Notes: generated from the letters alone by a model not told the origin. Positions 1 through 11,396 are shown, counted from the stretch's first letter. The stretch is 64,000 nt of DNA from Diphasiastrum complanatum (GCA_029204225.1 CM055109.1:29570361-29634360), one strand, 5' to 3'. Program-made: numbers and translations.

Positions 1-641
1 AAAAGTCGGTATAGACTATCATGGTGGGATATTCGAACGGCTCACATAGACTCTACAATCCAACGTCAAAGAAGGTGGTAATGAGCAAGGATATGAAGTT
101 CGATGGATCGACATTTCTAGGAGTGAAAGAATCAAATGGCCATGAAGTCTTCTCGAAATTGCCAATCGAAGAGGGAGTTCAAGGCCAAGCGTCGAATTAG
201 AATGTCGTAAGATGGTGGACAAACCTACCCAACCAAACCTAAATTAAACGGATGTAGCCCCCAAGCTATGGACCAACCAATGCTCAATAGGAAGAGATTT
301 CAATCCAGCAGCATATAGCTACCATCACCAAATCCAACTCATCCATGGGAGGCCTATGGGTATACTTATACCCTCCAAGGCTCCTCATCTAGGAGTGAAC
401 TGTGACACCTCACTGGACACATCAGAAGCCTAACTCAGAGATCATCCACTTCCCCTATGAATCAATGTTAGTTCCATAAAAATCCACCATCTAGAGTTTT
501 TGACCTCTAACCATTTATTATGACTTTAATACCATGAGGGCCCCAACCTCTCATAATCATAATTAATTCACGTGTCGAGGTTGGCCTACTGACCTCCTTA
601 CAAGATAATAATCTGAGATTAGTCCACATGTGGGCATGACA
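1..641 (-). repeat. Partial 3' LTR of a chromodomain-type gypsy relic
   Basis: On the minus strand a purine tract (AAGGGGAGAAGAA) abuts TGTCATGCCCACATG at 641, the usual polypurine tract and LTR start. The outer end is not resolved and may lie outside the window. The stretch around 530-600 resembles 24430-24480, where a second copy of the same junction is found. No coding sequence was seen here. The boundary at 641 is seen directly; calling it an LTR is inferred from position and from the two-copy match. Confidence 0.45.
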
Positions 642-1410
642 TTCTTCTCCCCTTATTCAACTTTTGTCCTTAGAACTTAAAGTTAGAGAAGTTCCTTCTC
701 AGGCTAGCTTCCTGTTCCAAAGAGTCATTATCATCTGTGTGACCTCTCCATCGAAGGAAATGCTCGGTAATTATACAGTTATGCCATTGTTTAGCCTTGG
801 TATTCAAGATCTTTTCAAGTTCAGATCGATTGGAGCTAATGATTCTTCTGACAGGTCCAATCGATCTCCATAACCAAGATGATCCCCCTTCACAAAGACT
901 TTTTTTAGGTCGACTTACGTGTAATACTAGGTGTACTTGAGTCCCTTCCAGGAGGTCTAATTGGTAAAGCCAAAAATCCTATCCCTTTCAGAATTTTGTA
1001 TGGTCCTCTGTATCTAGTGGACAATTTGTAATGCTTGTCGTTACGCATTAGCTTTGAATCCTTCGAGATTCAAAAACATACCGAATCCCCTTCTTGAAAA
1101 TCTCGAGGCGATCTTTTTAGATTAGCACAATGTTTGTCCCTAACCTGGGCACATTGGACATTCTCATCTGCTATTTGTGCTTTCTTGCATATCGTGCAGG
1201 AAATACACATTGTTCGAGTTTCAACTTAAAATGGGGGATCTAGGTCCAATTGGTACATAAGCATAAACAAACTATAATTGGCAGTCGAATGACTACTACT
1301 ATTATAGGCAAACTCAATCAAGGATAGGTACCTCTCCCAATGAGACTACCATCATGAGAAGTATGCTTATAGCATCTGTTCTTTCAACCACGCACGTTGC
1401 CCTCTCCCAA
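642..1410 (-). pseudogene. Ty3/gypsy integrase C-terminus and chromodomain-like tail
   Basis: Minus-strand translation, broken by stops and frameshifts, gives the usual end of a gypsy polyprotein. Near 1300-1400 is the integrase core end (SHWERYLSLIEFAYNS). Near 960-1150 is the region typified by a DKH..(R/K)..F..GD stretch and LSTRYRGPYKIL, the 'GPY/F' module. At 660-740 is a short chromodomain-like end (DSLEQEASLRRNFSNF) just before the polypurine tract. The core catalytic Asp residues are not in this piece. The order and the chromodomain-like tail suggest a Tekay/Del-type chromovirus. It is dead sequence with many stops. Confidence 0.6.
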
Positions 1411-2329
1411 TAGTCAAGTATAAACTAGAATCTGAACTATGATTTGTCAATCACAATTCATCAGATTCTTATTCAATAGTCGATAATAAGAGAGCGTGAA
1501 TATTACTATTCTTAGAAGACATGTGAGTTGCTCTAGAAAAGTCCGTTCCACCAAGAAAGTTTCAGAATTAACTCACTTTATGATGCCTATAAAGAATTGT
1601 AATCTTCAAAATTTTATTACTCTAGACGTGGCACAACGTGTCATTCCAAAGTTAAGATTCAATCTAGAATGCATTTGGATCCAATTACTCTTAAGTTCTG
1701 ATCTACAATAATTTAAGATTTACCGAAACTTCAATACGTGAAGTTTTGACTTTTGGTCACTTTAATTGTCCAACTCCCTGAGTCTACGAGATAATTTTCT
1801 TTCCAATCGAGAAAAAATTAAAACCAAAAGTTCCTTCATATCCCTTGCACATAGCCCTCTAAATGAGTCTCAAAATGACTCATAATGGTTGTGACTTCTA
1901 AGCAATACATATAAACTACAATATCAATAAATGATGTTACACCATAGATTCAAACATCTAACTCAGAAGTAATGCTCCTGATTCGATTAGTTGTACTTGA
2001 TTTAGAAATATTTGAATGTTTAGCTGTGGGCCCAATTTCAAAACACCACATTCAATATGATTCTAAATCCTTCCTAGGTCAATAAGTATTTCTCATCAAA
2101 ATATCTTATTAACTTGCGAGAAATTGACTCCAAACAATTCTCATCAATATGCCTATGTTTTCTCTAAATGATTCACTACATAGCATATCTCCACAGATCT
2201 TGACTTGCAATATTTCTAGTCGTGTTATGTGAATGTTGATTCTAGTTTTGGTAGTTATCAAATAAGCACACTCACTAACGAACCATAAACCACTTCATCC
2301 ACATTTGCATCCCCCATTGCACTTGCAAA
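1411..2329 (-). repeat. AT-rich stretch shared with 24.6-26.8 and 43.6-47.8 kb
   Basis: No reading frame survives. Short blocks around 1880-2200 (for example GTGACTTCTAAGCAATA, and the run of phrases around AACACCACATTCA) recur in the same order near 25.4-25.7 kb and 44.5-44.9 kb. The simplest reading is a non-coding part of one gypsy family present three times. Similarity was judged by eye and is patchy. Strand follows the adjacent gypsy relic. Confidence 0.4.
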
Positions 2330-4385
2330 TTCATTGCGGCCAAGATGTGTCCCAGCAAGTGAGCTGGTCCAATGCAAATCCGGCATGTAGGCCTCCTTAT
2401 AGGATGAGCCTAAAAGAGGAGCAGGAAGTCAGAAGGATGTTGGAGTAGTATCTCAAGTTGGGATACATCCATCCTAGCCTCTCCTATTTGCTTGTTAAGA
2501 TAAAAGATGGTAGCTTTCGGATGTGTGTTGATTACAGAGGATTGAATAAGATCACTATAACGCACATGATTGATGACCTACTGGATGCGTTGCAAGGTGC
2601 CACAATTTTCAATAAGATGGATCTCGAAAGTGGGTACCATCAATCACGGATTCGAGATGAAGATGTCCAGAAGACGGCCTTCCGAACCCGTTTTGAAAAT
2701 TATATGTTTTTGGTTATGTCATTTGGGCTAATCAGTGCACTAGCCACATTCACGATGCTCATGAACGGTGTCTCGCATGACTATATATATGGGCAAGTCT
2801 ATCTTCAATTTTATTGATGATGTATTGGTCTATAATAAGGTGGTAGTGGAGCATGAGATTCATCTCCGGACCATATTTGGCAAGTTACAAGCTTCTATCT
2901 TGTATGCCAATATCAAAAGACCGAGTTGTGTAAGACTTGTGTCAAGTATTTCACATATTGACAACTTTGGGCATGGGCATTTTTTCGGCTGCTGACCCAG
3001 GGAAGGTGGTTCTATTTAAGAATGGCCAAGGCCTAGCAATATATGCCAATTACAATCTTTTTTGGGCTTTTGTAAGTTCTACCAATGGTTTGTTAAGAAC
3101 TATCCTGCATAGTTGCTCCTTGAATGGACCAATTATGGAACAATAACATTATACTTCGGTGGGATGCTGAAGTTCAGCACAGTTTTCAGAACTTGAAGGA
3201 GGAAGTGGCCACATCTCCAGTTCCCAAAATTGTTGATACCCAAAAACCGTTTGACCTAGAGACAGATGCAAGTGGCATTGTCATAGGTGTAGTGTTGAGG
3301 CAAGAGGGTAGAACAATAGCTTTTGAGGGTAAAAAGTTGACACCATCTCAACAAAGATATCCCACACACAAGCAAGAGTTGGATGCAGTCATACATGCGC
3401 TCAATTTCGGCAACATTATTTGTACAATGCCGAGTTTTATGTGTACACAAACCACCATACTTTAAAGTATTTTTGCACTCGGCCAAATTTAAAGGGCCAC
3501 CAAGCTCAGCAGGCCAAGCAAGAATTTCATTTGGAAAGTCGCTTTCAAAGAGGGAAGGAAAATGTGGTCACTGATGCACTATCACGGATACTGCATCAAA
3601 TCAACTTTACTAAAGTTGACAATGATCTCATGGAGGAGATCAAGAGGGCACAACAAACGGACCCACATTGTTAGCGTGTGTGGCCTTATGTGCACAAGAT
3701 AGTTGACCAAACGGAAGAGTCAGCTTAGCATGCACTTTTGTAGAGGAACACACTGGTACGTATCTAACATACACCATGAAGGAAGGTATGTTGTAAAATG
3801 GAAAGGTGTTCGTGCCAGACGTGAAGGATCTTCGTCGTAAGATACTTCTTGAATGCCATGATAGTCCCTGCACATGATGGCACCTTGGTATTGATAAGAA
3901 CAATGAGCCTGTAAGAAGGCATTATTTGGCCACAACTGCAACAAGACGTAAGAGAGAACATCCAGCATCGCACGACTTGTTAGGTGAACAAGGCCAAGAG
4001 AGTAAGTCCTCCGAGCTTGCTACATCCATTTGAGATACCTACGGGAAGGTGAAAAGCATCTCTATGGATTTTACTGTTGGTCTACTTAGGACCTAAGCCA
4101 AGATGGCCCATTTCGTCGCAATGACCAAGAAGGTCATAAGATGCGTCCACAGGATTGAACCCTTTTGAGCTCAACTATGGTGATAGGCCAGCTAGCCCAG
4201 CTACCATAGAGATTCCACTGAAGGTGCCTAGCACTACGGAGTTTTTAACCCAAATGCAGCAGAGGCTAGAGATGGCACGAGCTAACCTGTCTAAGACAGT
4301 GGCTCGGGCAGAAAGCTATACTTGTGAGACCTGCACTTATCGGGTATATCTATGTATATCTCATTCATTTCGGCTCAATTTATAG
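2330..4385 (+). pseudogene. Ty3/gypsy reverse transcriptase, RNase H and integrase relic
   Basis: Frameshifted but readable pol in the normal gypsy order. Reverse transcriptase begins near 2390; CVDYRGLNK lies near 2523-2549, the K/DLxSGYHQ motif near 2615-2645, and the active-site box reads FIDDVLVYN near 2811-2840 in another frame. RNase H follows with TDASG near 3262 and the tether motif GKENVVTDALSRI near 3556-3594. Integrase is badly worn from 3640, with the HHCC region near 3850. Its C-terminal part (NPFELNYGDRPASPATIEIP) is at 4157-4216. At least four frame changes and several stops make it non-functional. The RT wording is that of plant chromoviruses rather than of the OTA-like element at 33 kb. 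Confidence 0.85.
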
Positions 4386-5107
4386 TAGTTGGAAGTGTTA
4401 AGAGACATTTCATACACTCCCACTGATACCACATAGTTGATGTAGCTTTTTCTCATCTTATATGCCTTTTGGCATGGAAATGACATTCTTTCTTCTTTCT
4501 TTCTCTATCGTCTCTGTCACGTCCTTGTGTTAGCTTGACCGCGTATGTGGTTAAGACTCGCCAAGGACCAGTATTGATGACTATTTACTAGGGGCAGTAC
4601 CCGCTAGCCAAAATGGGTTTAAATGGAAGGGGCCTTCTCCCTAGATAATCGTCATTTCTTGGACATCATCTTAATTTCTTTCTATGTTTTGTAAGATTTG
4701 CTGTCATGCCTCTCAAATTTCTGCTCCAAAGTTTCCCACCTTTTCAAAATTGGCTTTTTTATAATTAAAAAAATTGCCTTCTCAGGCAGTTCAGAAGTGG
4801 AGAATCAGAAAATTGATTGCAGATAGATCGGACAATCAATTGCAGTCACTTAGAAAAGATAGAAATCAGCCTAAACCCTCAAATCTATTCAAATCCAATG
4901 AACAAGTTCAAATTGAAATCATAGTTAACATCTCAATAAATCAGAAACTCTGTGAATCTGCTCTAATATACACATTCTATAGCAATGAAAACAAAGAAAA
5001 CTGAGGGATGCACATTTGAAATGCCTAAATAAGGACGCTCAATGATAGGAATGGAAAAAGAGACGATTTCATCAATAAAACTTTTGTGTGCTCCACAAGC
5101 TTAGTAC
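4386..5107. other. No gene seen; intron 3 side of the PhoD-like gene
   Basis: I looked on the minus strand for the exon that should follow the one ending at 5108 and did not find it. The stretch is AT-rich with no long ORF. A short segment at 4540-4640 could belong to the LTR of the preceding gypsy relic, but no boundary is visible. Confidence 0.4.
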
Positions 5108-5233
5108 TCGCCTCAGACTATCATGAGGCTCCTCCAGAAAGTCAAGCATAAGTTTCTGACTAGCTTTCTTTCCTGAAAACTCCTTTCCTGCATTATTTAA
5201 CCCATAGTCATGATCATCCCATGTACCAATGAC
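5108..5233 (-). CDS. PhoD-like metallophosphatase, exon 3 (last exon found)
   Basis: Encodes 42 codons in phase 0, read from an AG acceptor at 5234-5235 to a GT donor at 5106-5107 (CGA/GTACTAAG). It contains GTWDDHDYGLNNAGKEF, the metal-binding signature of the PhoD/alkaline phosphatase D branch of calcineurin-like phosphoesterases; the Asp-Asp-His-Asp run supplies metal ligands in that family. It ends at DSLRR, a point where plant homologues continue with a conserved QxGxY-type segment, so the gene is incomplete here. The next exons lie beyond the left edge, past a block of gypsy insertions, or are lost. The exon itself carries no stop or frameshift. Confidence 0.85.
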
Positions 5234-5404
5234 CTGCAAATGCCAGGAATGCATCAACAATTGCACGTCACACAGAAAAACTTGAGGCCATAAACACTAC
5301 AAAATCCATGCTAGCTGCAATTATGTTCCACACATGCACCCCATGTTCTTTCAGCAGAAACTGGAACAAAACTTATCTATTACAAGCATATTGTACTCTT
5401 TCAC

Positions 5405-5632
5405 CTGGGCTGTTTTCTTCAATTCCAGATATCCAGGTATATTCCTTGCTTCATTGTACATTTTGGCCATTTCTTCCTCTGTTGCTGGAATAAACCGAGG
5501 CACATTTTTCCATGGCCCAGCAGTCCGCTCCTTACCGAAAAACTTCATTGGCCGCTTTGAATCAGCATAAATATTGTCACCAAGCCAGATAAATAGCTGA
5601 GGTCTAAAGTCTAGTATTGCTGTCCAGATGGG
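5405..5632 (-). CDS. PhoD-like metallophosphatase, exon 2
   Basis: Encodes 76 codons between an AG acceptor at 5633-5634 and a GT donor at 5403-5404, both phase 0. The acceptor joins the Pro-Gln of exon 1 to PIWTAILDF. The hallmark FIWLGDNIYADSKRPMKFF gives the Gly-Asp-Asn metal and phosphate site of the family. The following acidic/basic stretch ending GYLELKKTAQ leads into exon 3. Intron 2 is only 171 bp (5234-5404). Codon choice and lack of stops differ sharply from the surrounding dead transposons, so this is host coding sequence. Confidence 0.88.
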
Positions 5633-8105
5633 CTGTCGAAACCATTTGGAACCTCATAAGTAAAAACTACTATCTCATACTTTGGCAGAGAACACAAAAC
5701 AATGATAATTAAATAAAAGACAAAGTTTATGACATTGCTAGTTATGTCCTCAAGAAATCTTGCTTTGAAAATTGCACATTAAGCAAAAACAGGATGCAGC
5801 AATGCTAATCTAAAAGCCTTGAACCTGGGAAGTTAAATTATTGAGCACACAGCTCAAAAAATTCCCTCCAAGGCACATTGGGTCTCAGATTCAAGCATAG
5901 GTCTCCATTGGCACAGGAACTCTTATCCAACTCTGCTATGGCAGAGGATGAAGGCTTATTATTCGTAAGATCAACCAGAGGCAACGATTTTGTTGTGGAG
6001 CACAAAGCTCTTAGATTTTGGCTCCCTCTTGCATATGCAGACTGGGGTTCAAGCCTGGGGCTCTATTGCCACAGGAACACTCTGATCAAACTCGGATACA
6101 GTGGCGCAGTAGAAATCACAAAAGATGAATCACTAGCCTACTTACATAAATAGAAGATCAATCATCATTCACTAGCCTACTTAGGGCGGAGGAGCCCCAC
6201 TTGCCGTTAAGGCTATTACATTAGCAACAAGTTTAACCAAACCTAGTTAGAGTTAAGGGCACGTTGCACCCTCACTTGTCTTGTAACCTTTCAGTTAGGA
6301 CTAACATAAAACATCTGCCACCCAACTAGCCTTCTTGTGTTATCTTCCTCGCATTCAATCTCATTGTTGCTTTTCACCTGATGCTTGTTCTTCCATTCAT
6401 TTTAACATAGATGAGCGCTGTTGCATCTCACATGATGCTTGTGCTTCCATTCATTTCAACATATATTTCAAAGTGAGTTTAAATTAGATGCAGCATGGTT
6501 GTGGCCTTGAATATGTGGATGTTTGTAGTTTGACATCCACAAAACAGCAAGGACAGAATGTGATGACAAGCCTTATGACTACAATGAAGGGGCTTGACAA
6601 TTATGGAAAGAAATCCATTGATTAACAATGCTGTTCCTGCTTGGTTGGGGTGGTGCCCCACCTATAGTTAACAAATTGGTTCAGTTAGAATGTTCTGTTA
6701 GCACTATTTGAAACAGCGAGTTTGTGGCAATGCAGTGTAAGAAAAGGCATGGATAACTGCTCTATTTTATCGCACACAAGGGGGATTGTCACATACATAA
6801 AAAAAGAAGCAAAGTATTTTGGCCGAGTTTCGTACACATAATGCTAGAGAATTGTTGGGGCTTTGTGACACATGATCTGCATATAGTTACATTGTTCTTG
6901 AAAATCTGCTTCATGTGAGAGATGCATTCATGATTTGCTAGGAATGGCTGAAATATGAACTTAGCAAAAGTTCTATGGGAAGAAACATGCAACATGTGAT
7001 CCTTGGCAAAGATGAATGTCACTTTTTGAATGAGACTGAGGTTATTGTTGAGCTTACAAAGTGTCTACTGAAGATGTTGCGTCTTTTTGATAAAGATGGT
7101 GATCTATGAGTTGTCCATTGAGGAAATGCAGTCCCTTACACAATACACAGAGTGGAAGCGCAAGGCAATGGAGAAGTAAAAACAGAGCAGATGGTTGATG
7201 TTGCACTCAGACCCACATCCATTGGGCATGATATTGCATCCTTTGTTTTGAGGAAAGGATCAAGAGAGAGAAATGCTGAGCTCTCACAAGGATTCGTGGA
7301 CTACATTGGCCTGGATAGCAGTGGAGATATGGACCTTGAATCAAAGTTGCTTGGACAATGGAGTTTATAACGAAATAGAGTAGGGTCAATGTTCTCCAAG
7401 GAGGTGGCTCACAAGCCTCAATGCTCAGATTATTGCAACAGCTGTAGCTTGGTGGGAGACATTCAATTCAAGCACACCGGAACTCCAAAAGATGGCCATG
7501 TTGGGAGTATACTAAGTTAAGGAAGCAGAGCATCCCCTTGTGAGAGAAATTGGAACACCTTGTCTAGGATTCACACAAAGAAAAGGAACGATTGAAAATT
7601 AATGTTATGCAATTTTATTTGAAATTTGTGGAATGTGTAATATAGTGTATAAAATACGAATGTGTGATCGTGACTTGTAATTTTGAAATGGTTGTGTTCC
7701 TATTTCATTTATGTCAGATGTTGGACATTGGAAATTGATTATCGCTTCTTTGAATTGTATATACTTTTTAATACCAGTATGTGTACGGGTACAATAAATT
7801 TAATAATTCTTCAAATACTTCTATGTCCGTACGGGGCGTAAGGAGGTATGGTGGACCCTGTTGCTATTTAGTTAGTGCACACTGAAATCATTCACGTAAC
7901 AGCAAGTGGGACGTCAGCTCACTTAGTTAAGTGCTAGTTAGCGGTAAAGAATTGCTTCTAAGTGCAAGTGGGGTTCCACTGTTACAGAACAAGCAACGAG
8001 TTTGATACTGCCCTCTATGGTCAAAGAGGATCAAAGTTTCATAACTAGTGAAAGTACTCTTCTTTTAAACCAGCATAATAGCCAACAAGGAGAATGGAAA
8101 GGTAC
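5633..8105 (-). other. Intron 1 of the PhoD-like gene
   Basis: This 2,473-bp GT-AG intron separates phase-0 exons. Most of its length is a decayed hAT transposon on the opposite strand. Near 5878-5925 and 6040-6095 are two imperfect copies of a roughly 45-bp phrase (TTCAAGC...GGTCTC or GGGGCTC, then ATTGCCACAGGAAC or ATTGGCACAGGAAC), possibly an old short interspersed repeat. Confidence 0.7.
6182..7981 (+). mobile_element. Decayed hAT-superfamily DNA transposon
   Basis: The transposase C-terminus is readable on the plus strand. ALAWWETF-type text (AVAWWETF, 7444-7461) is followed by STPELQKMAM and, in a shifted frame at 7539-7592, CERNWNTLSRIHTKKRN, the dimerisation-domain signature of plant hAT transposases. 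Upstream, near 7050-7110, LLKMLRLFDKDGDL matches the segment that precedes it in that family. The ends are tentative: the left end (TAGGGCGGAGGAGCCCCACTTG) and the right end (reverse complement CAGTGGAACCCCACTTGCAC) share a GCCCCACTTG/ACCCCACTTG core. No convincing 8-bp target duplication was found. Stops and frameshifts make it inactive. Confidence 0.7.
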
Positions 8106-8267
8106 CTGAGGCGCGCTTTGATTTGAACAGGAGCCAAATGCAATCCTTGTCAGAGGCAACTGGCTGTCTCTGAAACTGCTGGTGTTTTGGAAAGCCTGTG
8201 CATATGTTACGCCTAAAGTGGAGTGCAGTATCAGCAACCAGAAGAATATACGATAACTACGTATCAT
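8106..8267 (-). CDS. PhoD-like metallophosphatase, exon 1 with signal peptide
   Basis: Encodes 54 codons from ATG at 8267 to a GT donor at 8104-8105. Upstream in-frame ATGs exist at 8345 and 8321, but the start at 8267 gives a clean secretory signal: a short basic start (MIRSYR), a hydrophobic core (FFWLLILHSTLGV) and a small-residue cleavage zone (TYAQA). The mature part opens with TRIAFGSCSNQSAPQ, the first conserved block of PhoD-type phosphatases. The product is inferred to be a secreted or endomembrane phosphomonoesterase or phosphodiesterase. The three exons found give 172 codons, well below the roughly 400 or more expected for the family. Confidence 0.82.
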
Positions 8268-8990
8268 CCATTGTCCACCAATGGAGGCCTTGTATAAGAT
8301 TCCTTGTGTGCTGGTAATCATTGTTTCGATCCAAAATATTCTCAAAAAGTTTCCGATGCCAGAAACTCATCCGGAAGGCAGGACCGACTACTTTAGCCTC
8401 TTGCCATCAACCATTCCTGTGCATAATACGGTCCCAGCTTCTGAAAACCGCATCATATTTGATATTTGTGCTATTCAGATGTTCAATCTTCTCTTAGATC
8501 TATATAGTACCTCCTTTTGACAATGGACCTGTACACTCAGAAAGCGTGTACCTCCTATTTTAAATACACTAAACGAAGCTGAAAACCGTATTACGCATTT
8601 ATTACTTGCGCTACTTAGATGTCAAATCTGTTCATAAATATCCACATTAAGCAAGCCTTGTTATTGATATAATACGGTTTGGTGCGAGCTTCAATGAAGC
8701 TGAGACCCGTATTTACTTATCAGATACTTCTAAAAACTGCAATTCTGTGGCCGATAGAAGCAAAAAAAATAACGCAAACTTGCCTGCCTTTAACAAGAAG
8801 CTGAAGATGGCCATGGCAGTGTCCACAATAATCCATTATAGAGCAAAGAATAAATCAATAATCGACTACTATTTAACTTTCAAAAAATCATCCAGCAGTG
8901 AATAACATGATGAACCATTTATAGCTTTCAATTTATTTTTAAACAATGAATAGCATGATGAACCATTTATACCTTCATAATTTTATTATT
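8268..8990 (-). promoter_or_regulatory. Probable upstream region of the PhoD-like gene
   Basis: No ORF of substance. A TATATA run at 8501-8506 lies about 235 bp upstream of the chosen ATG on the minus strand and could serve as a TATA box. A short motif around AACCGTATTA occurs near 8445, 8580, 8670 (inverted) and 8705. Whether these bind anything is unknown; the promoter call rests on position. Confidence 0.3.
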
Positions 8991-8998
8991 ATTAAATA

Positions 8999-9262
8999 TC
9001 AGCGAAGACGTTCTTCGCTGCCAGGGTTAGATTTTCTTCTGCATTGAATAAAGCAATGAAGTATGTGTGTCTTCATGCAACTGAGAAGACTATCTTCGAT
9101 GCCAGCCAGGGTTAAATTTTCTTCTGAAATCTATCAATAAGCAATGAAAAAAGCAATGAACTATGTTTACCTTCATCATTAGCATTTAAACCTTCAATAG
9201 TACTGTAGCATTGTTATGCAATAGTGAGGACGCCTTTCGCTGCCAGGTTCAGATTTAATGCT
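8999..9262. repeat. Three imperfect copies of an 80-120 bp unit
   Basis: A phrase close to GAAGACGTTCTTCGCTGCC followed by AGGTTnAGATTTTCTTCTG occurs at about 9004, 9085 and 9225, with GAATAAAGCAATGAA-like spacers. Copies differ by several substitutions and the spacing is irregular, so it is an old local duplication rather than a satellite. Confidence 0.55.
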
Positions 9263-9525
9263 GAAATGAGGGATTCGTTGCCTGATAACGAGAGTAGATG
9301 GAAGTATTTGCGTCAATTTAGACGAGCGTGTCGAACGCGTTGCACCAAACAAACGGATCTGTCTTCACCATTCTGCAATCTGATGAGCCAAGAACGCGAG
9401 ACGAGACTGAAATACTACACACATGACATGATCAAGAACCGAATAATAAAGGGAATAATGCGTTGAATGGTGCAACGATGCGTGTAATGGCCGCAACCAT
9501 TACATGTTTCATACCTTTTTCTTTC

Positions 9526-9550
9526 TTTTTTTTTTGGGGGGGGGGGGGGG
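9526..9550. repeat. Homopolymer junction T10/G15
   Basis: Ten T are followed directly by fifteen G. It is a simple sequence and also a spot where read and assembly accuracy would be poor. Confidence 0.9.
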
Positions 9551-11063
9551 ATGTTTGGGGCCATTGGCTTTTAGATGCCTTGGAAATCAATTTTTATTTC
9601 ATATAAATGCATTTTAGTTTAATGAAAGCAACTGTGATTGATCATAGAAAAATCTTATAACACCTTTTTAATTTAGTAGAATCCATGATGGTTGAAGTCA
9701 CTTACGTTTTATACCTTCCACTAAGCTTTCCAAACACAAGCCTGGTTGCTACGGTAGTAGCAACATGCAAAAAGAAGGCTACCCTTCCCCATTGTGAAGA
9801 CAATTTTCACTTTTTAGAACTTTTCTTTTGTAAACTTTTTTTACACACCTCGACGACAAAAGGTGCATCTAAAACAAGAATGACGTGGTATTGTACCACA
9901 AAGGCCTTGCCATGTCATATTGTCATTTTTTATCTTTTTGACTTTTTGTGAAGAGTAGAAGACCACTAAATATGTCATTAATTTTGGAATTTTAGAGTTG
10001 GCAAAGATTCATGATCAGTATTCTGAATATTTCAATATTCACGAATTAATATCAAATTGCATAACTGAAAACCAAAAGATAGATCCATTTCATAAACTGA
10101 AAATTACAAATCTTATCAATTTCTTCTAACAATTAGAATGTCTATTAAAAACTTACAACAAACTAATATCCAATTTTTGGAAGTACAAAGCAAAGTTATC
10201 AAATTTGTGCAATATTTCAAAATCAATATATACATTCATTTTATAATATAATTTCTCGCACCAATATCGAAAATGACTTATCCAAATCCTAAAATTTTAG
10301 GATTCATGCTATTATCACATGGCAAGGCCTTTGTGGGTATAATAACAAATCATTCTTCCACCGTAGCACTTTGTTACTTACAACAATTTACCTTAATCAT
10401 TTTAGAGCTTAATAACATTGGATTAGCTACATAGAAGGACGTTCGAATTCTAGCAAACTAATGCTATAATTGATTCAAAGATGGGAAAGCGCCATATACC
10501 AACCATTAAAGTGAATGAATGTCGACCAATAAGATGAAACACAAAAGGAAAAAGATGCAAAGAAAATCTAGGACTCTTGATTTTCAAACTTCTGTGTATG
10601 CAGATTTCGCATTCCAAATAGGCAGACCTACTTTGCAATTCAAAGTTTACATTGAAGAAGTTTATTTTGCAGGATGTATACAAAACATCTTCCATATATC
10701 GAATGAAAATTGATCGAGACTTTTCGCATATGCACCCTGAAGATCACATGATTGGTGGTTGGCGACGATTGTCTAAAATCATGAACACTGAGAAACAAAT
10801 ATCTTGAATATTGATCATGATTATTGTGAATATTGTCAATACTTGTGAATAATGATCGTGATTATTGTGAATTTTGATTGTGATTTCTCGTTGATTGGAG
10901 AACAAAATCCACAATGGATTATAGGTGAGATTATTGAGTTTGCGATTTATTTTGTGACGTGAGAAGGTTATTTTCATCGAGTCCAATTGATGATATCCAT
11001 GTAACGACATCTATCTCTATATCTGCAATTATTTCCTCAATCTTTATGTACACATTACTACAT
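9551..11063. other. AT-rich stretch without a recognisable gene
   Basis: Only short ORFs, none with a domain I recognise. Near 10800-10880 an ATGATTATTGTGAAT-like phrase is repeated about three times. It is flanking DNA of the older copia insertion. Confidence 0.5.
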
Positions 11064-11068
11064 ATATG
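11064..11068. repeat. Target site duplication ATATG, left copy
   Basis: ATATG precedes the left LTR of the older copia element and is repeated exactly at 21729-21733 after its right LTR. Five bases is the usual copia duplication, and the match fixes both element ends. Confidence 0.85.
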
Positions 11069-11343
11069 ACTTAGAATTTGCTTTGCACAAGAACACAGAT
11101 CATGCTACACAGTAACACAGACAGAAAACACTCTCCTCAGCAAGCTCACATAGCAACTGTATTTCACAAAATGAAATTACACTGTACATATAGTTGTTCA
11201 CTCAGGCAACCCATGCATGACCCAGGTTGTCGTTGGCGGGACGCGTGTCCCGTCGACTTGCCTCGTGGCGAGGCCAACTGATCCTTATCCACCGATAGGA
11301 CCCGCAGTACAGTAACACAGTGATTCTAACTTTAATTCTAACT
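11069..11343 (-). repeat. 3' LTR of the older copia element
   Basis: 275 bp, with a one-base indel and about nine substitutions relative to 21455-21728. On the element strand it runs from AGTTAGAATT to AAATTCTAAGT. The ends are AG and GT instead of the standard TG and CA, although the terminal inverted repeat is otherwise good. The polypurine tract AAGGGAGAGAG abuts it at 11344-11354. Confidence 0.9.
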
Positions 11344-11396
11344 CTCTCCCTTAAAGTAGAGTCACTTTTTATACAGTCATATACATAGCTTTAAAG

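Noticed and set aside
4386-5107. Search for exon 4 of the PhoD-like gene
   Set aside because: No minus-strand frame carries the expected continuation; the stretch is AT-rich and stop-filled.
6040-6095. GGTTCAAGCCTGG-like text resembling a tRNA B box
   Set aside because: No A box at the right distance, no cloverleaf and a second imperfect copy nearby; at most an old SINE-like scrap.
8244-8251. GAATATAC fits the phosphate-starvation element GNATATNC near the phosphatase gene
   Set aside because: It lies inside the coding part of exon 1, and a site this short is expected by chance every few kilobases.
11078-11281. ORF repeated at 11.1 and 21.5 kb as a possible conserved small protein
   Set aside because: Both copies lie inside the two LTRs of one element; identity reflects LTR duplication, not protein conservation.
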